Shown here in pieces: positions 4,612 through 7,380 of a DNA stretch of 7,380 nucleotides. The position numbers and the translations under genes are program-made. The notes beneath the pieces are model-generated. The model worked only from the letters and a program-made list of their open reading frames with translations, did no database searches and was not told the DNA's origin. The number at the start of each line of letters is the position of its first letter. Position 1 is the stretch's first letter. The stretch spans positions 1 to 7,380 of the forward strand of contig DASYAN010000481.1 of the NCBI GenBank assembly GCA_036501345.1. Reading direction: 5' to 3'. The DNA is from DASYAN01 sp036501345. GTDB taxonomy: Bacteria; Chloroflexota; Ktedonobacteria; Ktedonobacterales; Ktedonobacteraceae.

Positions 4612-6825
4612 ATGGCAATACAGGAACAGTTCTGTGAAAATTGTGGAGCAGCAAATACATCTATAGCCCGCTTTTGTCAGCATTGTTCTGCCACACTCTC
4701 TTCTCACGATACGACTGGAGCATTACCAGAGCAAACTCTGATCACTGGTCGCTATCAACTAGAAGTGCGTGTTGGTCAGGGCGGAATGGGTTCCGTCTAT
4801 AAAGCTTTTGATACTCGTTTCAACAACCGCCCTATTGCCGTCAAGGAGATGACTCGGGCTGGTCTTTCAGCATTGCAAATCCAGGAGGCTGAGGAGTCGT
4901 TTGAGCACGAGTCACGCATTCTGGCTGATCTGTTGCATCCCAATCTGCCGCGTATCTACGATCACTTCACGGAGAACGAGCGTTCTTACCTGGTGATGGA
5001 TTTTATCGAGGGGCAGACACTAGAGGATTATATGGAGAAGGCCAATGGCAATCCTCTGCCATTGGATCAGATTGTTGAATGGGGCGAACAAATTTGTGAT
5101 GTATTGAGCTATTTGCACAATCATCAACCACCGATCGTCTTTCGCGATCTCAAACCCTCCAATGTGATGATCAGTGAAAGTGGACATATCTATTTAATTG
5201 ATTTTGGCATTGCTCGTATCTTCAAGCCTGGTCAATCTCATGACACGGTAGCTCTTGGCTCCCCTGGTTTTGCTGCACCGGAACAGTACGGCAAGGCACA
5301 GAGTTCGCCACGCTCGGATATCTACAGTTTGGGAGCACTGCTTCACTGTCTACTAACGGGCGTCGATCCTAGTGAACAACCATTTTTCTTCAAGCCCGCA
5401 TCCCATTTGAATCCTGCCGTTCCCCCCATTTTGGAACAGTTACTCCAGCAAATGTTAGAGATGGATGCACAGAAACGGCCTGCCAGCGCACAAGAGGTAC
5501 TCAAGGTTTTGCGTCAGGCACAACAAGACCGCTTCAGTGGTACTGTATCCCAGCCTTTAGCAATGATCCAACCCACCCAGAAAAAGGCTGAGACAACAAA
5601 CAATGCTCTCTTACAGGACGCTTACCGACTCTATACACAGCGGCGGCTATCGGACGCACTTGCCATGTATGATCTTGCTTTGCAAAATGATAGCAAGAAT
5701 GCGCTTGCCTGGCAGGGCCGTGGTTTAACCCTGGCTATGCAGGGAAAGCATCATGAAGCACTTGACGCATTTGATCGGGCATTAAGGTTCAAACCTAATC
5801 TGGTAACCTCTCTGACTGGTAAAGGGACTGCGCATCACATACTTCGTCAGAATAAAGAAGCGTTAGAGGCCTTTGACAAAGCGATTTTGCTAGAAAAGGA
5901 TAACGTGACCGCCTGGAATGGCAAGGGGGCAGCTCAGAGAGTTTTGGGACAGTCAGAATTGGCTCTCACATCCTTTGATATTGCACTGAGCTATGATCCA
6001 CTAATGGCCCAGGCTTGGGGTAATAAAGGGCTTGTCCTGCGCCACTTGCGTCGTTATCCTGAAGCTCTACACGCCTTCGAGGAAGCGATTTTGCTAGATC
6101 CCCATGCAGCTGCTTACTGGAATGGCAAGGGGCAGGCCTTGAGCGAAATGGGGCGTCTTCCCGAGGCTAGACGGGCTTACAAAGAGGCATTACAGGTTGA
6201 TCCTAATTATGCTCCTGCCTATTGTGGCTTGGGAGATATTGTCTATGGACAGCGCGAGCTGAAGGAGGCTCTCGATCACTACGAACGTGCATTGTCATCT
6301 GATAGCCGCTTTGTAAGAGCTTGGGAGAAACGTGCCGTCGTGCTGGCCGATCTGGGTCGATTCAATAAAGCCTTGGAATCGTACAATGAGGCGTTGCGCC
6401 TGGATCCACAGAATATTGTTGCTTGGAATGGCAAAGCAAGCACATTATGTAACCTGGAACGCTATCAGGAGGCACTTGATGCCTATAATCGGGCCTTACT
6501 GATCAATTCAAGTGCAGCCCAAGCATGGAACGGGAAAGGCAACGCATTCTACCATCTGGGAAACTACGAACTGGCACTCGATGCTTATGAGCGGGCTTTG
6601 CGCCTCAATCCCAGGATGGCCTCTGCCCAACATAACAAATCACTAGTGCTCAAACACCTTGAGCGCTACGATGAGGCATTGAATGCAGCTGAAAGTGCCA
6701 TTCGTCTGGCACCCAAAGATCCTGATAACTGGCAGCGCAAAGCTGAGGCACTCAAAAAGTTGCGGCGTAAGCGTGAGGCTCGCGCCGCGGAAGCCGAGGT
6801 GGCAAGGTTACGTGGAGAAGTATAG
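4612..6825 (+). CDS. Zinc-ribbon Ser/Thr protein kinase with C-terminal TPR array
   Basis: A soluble Hanks-type kinase of 737 residues. Residues 8-25 form a zinc ribbon with two CxxC pairs (C8, C11, C22, C25). The kinase domain spans about 48-300: glycine loop GQGGMGSVY at 55-63, ATP-binding lysine K78, helix C glutamate E100, catalytic loop FRDLKPSN at 177-184 with D179 and N184, DFG at 197-199, activation segment GSPGFAAPE at 216-224 and D236. All catalytic residues are present, so it should be active; phenylalanine replaces the usual histidine of HRD. After a linker (about 305-330), TPR repeats fill 333 to about 720 in a 34-residue register. No membrane segment or signal peptide is seen, unlike PknB-type receptors, so sensing is probably intracellular through the zinc ribbon or TPRs. 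Kinase substrates cannot be read from the sequence. The 18-base gap to rsmA implies an operon. Confidence 0.93.
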   Translation: MAIQEQFCENCGAANTSIARFCQHCSATLSSHDTTGALPEQTLITGRYQLEVRVGQGGMGSVYKAFDTRFNNRPIAVKEMTRAGLSALQIQEAEESFEHESRILADLLHPNLPRIYDHFTENERSYLVMDFIEGQTLEDYMEKANGNPLPLDQIVEWGEQICDVLSYLHNHQPPIVFRDLKPSNVMISESGHIYLIDFGIARIFKPGQSHDTVALGSPGFAAPEQYGKAQSSPRSDIYSLGALLHCLLTGVDPSEQPFFFKPASHLNPAVPPILEQLLQQMLEMDAQKRPASAQEVLKVLRQAQQDRFSGTVSQPLAMIQPTQKKAETTNNALLQDAYRLYTQRRLSDALAMYDLALQNDSKNALAWQGRGLTLAMQGKHHEALDAFDRALRFKPNLVTSLTGKGTAHHILRQNKEALEAFDKAILLEKDNVTAWNGKGAAQRVLGQSELALTSFDIALSYDPLMAQAWGNKGLVLRHLRRYPEALHAFEEAILLDPHAAAYWNGKGQALSEMGRLPEARRAYKEALQVDPNYAPAYCGLGDIVYGQRELKEALDHYERALSSDSRFVRAWEKRAVVLADLGRFNKALESYNEALRLDPQNIVAWNGKASTLCNLERYQEALDAYNRALLINSSAAQAWNGKGNAFYHLGNYELALDAYERALRLNPRMASAQHNKSLVLKHLERYDEALNAAESAIRLAPKDPDNWQRKAEALKKLRRKREARAAEAEVARLRGEV
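5608..6771 (+). repeat. TPR-coding array with 102-bp period
   Basis: The AW/GKG-type anchor of helix A recurs at kinase residues 366, 400, 434, 468, 502, 536, 570, 604, 638, 672 and 706, exactly 34 residues apart, so the DNA has a 102-bp period without insertions or deletions. Copies at 434, 604 and 638 share the protein string AWNGK, while others have drifted. This points to growth by duplication of whole units followed by divergence. The array should form a superhelical protein-binding scaffold. Confidence 0.85.
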
Positions 6826-6832
6826 CCAATCG
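6826..6832. other. Seven-base convergent gap
   Basis: Only seven bases separate the kinase stop (TAG at 6823-6825) from the stop of the opposing PRC-barrel gene. No rho-independent hairpin with a T-run is visible at the junction, so each transcript must end inside or beyond the facing gene, giving overlapping 3' ends. Confidence 0.6.
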
Positions 6833-7321
6833 TTACTTTAGTTTTCTGGCAAGCTTATCGTCGACAATGACTGCATCGTCCTCGTAGCGTGCAACTGCAT
6901 CAGCGGTAAAACCATGGCTGTGGTGCTTGGACCCATTTGACACTTCAAGACCAGCGACGCGCATTGCTACGATTGGCTCGACACCAAGCAGCACATCCTT
7001 TACAGTCCCTATTTCGCTCCCCTTCTCACTGACAACTTTGCGTGCTATCAAGCTGTGACCTTGCGAAAAGCCGGGAACGGCCTTCGTCAACATCTGCGCA
7101 TTAATAATAGTGACACGATCGTCTTCAATTGACTTGATACCAGTAACTGGCAGCGTGTAATCTCCATTCACACGCGTATGCACCCGTAGCGCATAGACAG
7201 CATTGGTTCCCTCTTTAAAGAGGAAATCTGTAACATTTCCTACAATTTTGCCCTCGCTGGGCACAACTACCTTTAGTTCATGCAACTCCGACCATTTGCG
7301 CATGGTCTTATTGTTCTCCAT
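6833..7321 (-). CDS. PRC-barrel domain protein with two PRC modules
   Basis: A 162-residue protein. The first module, about residues 8-78, has the PRC pattern of WSELHELKVV, then GKIVGNVTDFLF, an AVYALRV strand and a final VTIINAQML. The second, about 87-159, repeats it: LIARKVVSEKGSEIGTVKDV, IVAMRVAGLEV, and DDAVIVDD before a lysine-rich tail. PRC barrels are small beta-barrels found in RimM, photosynthetic reaction centre subunit H and many stand-alone bacterial proteins; they usually bind proteins, RNA or pigments, and the role of this one is unknown. A histidine cluster KHHSH at 132-136 lies in the loop of the second module. No signal peptide or membrane segment is seen. The ATG at 7321 is supported by GGGAG nine bases upstream. 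It faces the kinase gene and is transcribed separately from it. Confidence 0.85.
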   Translation of the reverse strand: MENNKTMRKWSELHELKVVVPSEGKIVGNVTDFLFKEGTNAVYALRVHTRVNGDYTLPVTGIKSIEDDRVTIINAQMLTKAVPGFSQGHSLIARKVVSEKGSEIGTVKDVLLGVEPIVAMRVAGLEVSNGSKHHSHGFTADAVARYEDDAVIVDDKLARKLK

Positions 7322-7330
7322 CTAAAAAAA

Positions 7331-7351
7331 CTCCCAATAAAAAAGATCATA
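7331..7351 (-). promoter_or_regulatory. Ribosome site and possible -10 box of the PRC-barrel gene
   Basis: On the minus strand GGGAG (7335-7331) is nine bases before the start codon. TATGAT (7351-7346) matches five of six -10 bases. A convincing -35 box is not seen at the right distance before the window ends, so the promoter call is weak while the ribosome site is sound. Confidence 0.45.
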
Positions 7352-7380
7352 CCAAGGCGATTTCGCTGGTGAGAGATAAG

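Noticed and set aside
5137..5163. Reading the FRD variant as a sign of a pseudokinase
   Set aside because: The catalytic aspartate, arginine, lysine, asparagine, DFG and the ATP-binding lysine are all present, so loss of activity is not supported.
5608..6771. CRISPR-like or satellite repeat
   Set aside because: The periodicity is 102 bp with diverged units in an open reading frame and is fully explained by TPR coding.

Overview
The window looks like a chromosomal segment of a filamentous, sporulating Chloroflexota bacterium of the Ktedonobacteria type. This is an inference from gene content: a large LuxR-type ATPase regulator, a zinc-ribbon/kinase/TPR fusion, a two-domain PRC-barrel protein and insertion-sequence debris. 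There is no rRNA or other taxonomic marker, so the assignment is tentative. No tRNA, rRNA, CRISPR array or origin was seen.

Layout. Bases 1-2327 are one uninterrupted minus-strand reading frame of 775 codons that leaves the window at its left edge. It encodes the ATPase and TPR-like part of a MalT/LuxR-like regulator; its expected C-terminal DNA-binding domain would lie to the left. Bases 2378-3344 or slightly beyond are mobile-element debris. They hold a minus-strand DDE transposase cut off just before its third catalytic residue, joined to a short stretch that resembles the end of a different insertion sequence. The transposase keeps a near-consensus promoter. Bases 3345-3666 are mostly intergenic, with a plausible plus-strand promoter preceded by a 10-bp tandem repeat.

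Bases 3667-6825 are a plus-strand gene pair: rsmA (16S rRNA dimethyladenosine transferase) and, 18 bases later, a 737-residue Ser/Thr protein kinase with an N-terminal zinc ribbon and a long C-terminal TPR array. Their spacing suggests one transcript. A minus-strand gene for a two-domain PRC-barrel protein converges on the kinase with only 7 bases between the stop codons.

How the genes work together. RsmA acts in small-subunit ribosome maturation. The kinase is a soluble signalling protein whose TPR array probably binds partners. Their pairing hints at shared expression of ribosome biogenesis and a signalling kinase, but nothing here proves a functional link. The LuxR-type gene is separated from the rsmA pair by the insertion-sequence debris and is probably unrelated to it. 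Nothing in the window is clearly a new defence or mobile system; the most unusual points are the kinase architecture beside rsmA and the chimeric insertion-sequence junction.
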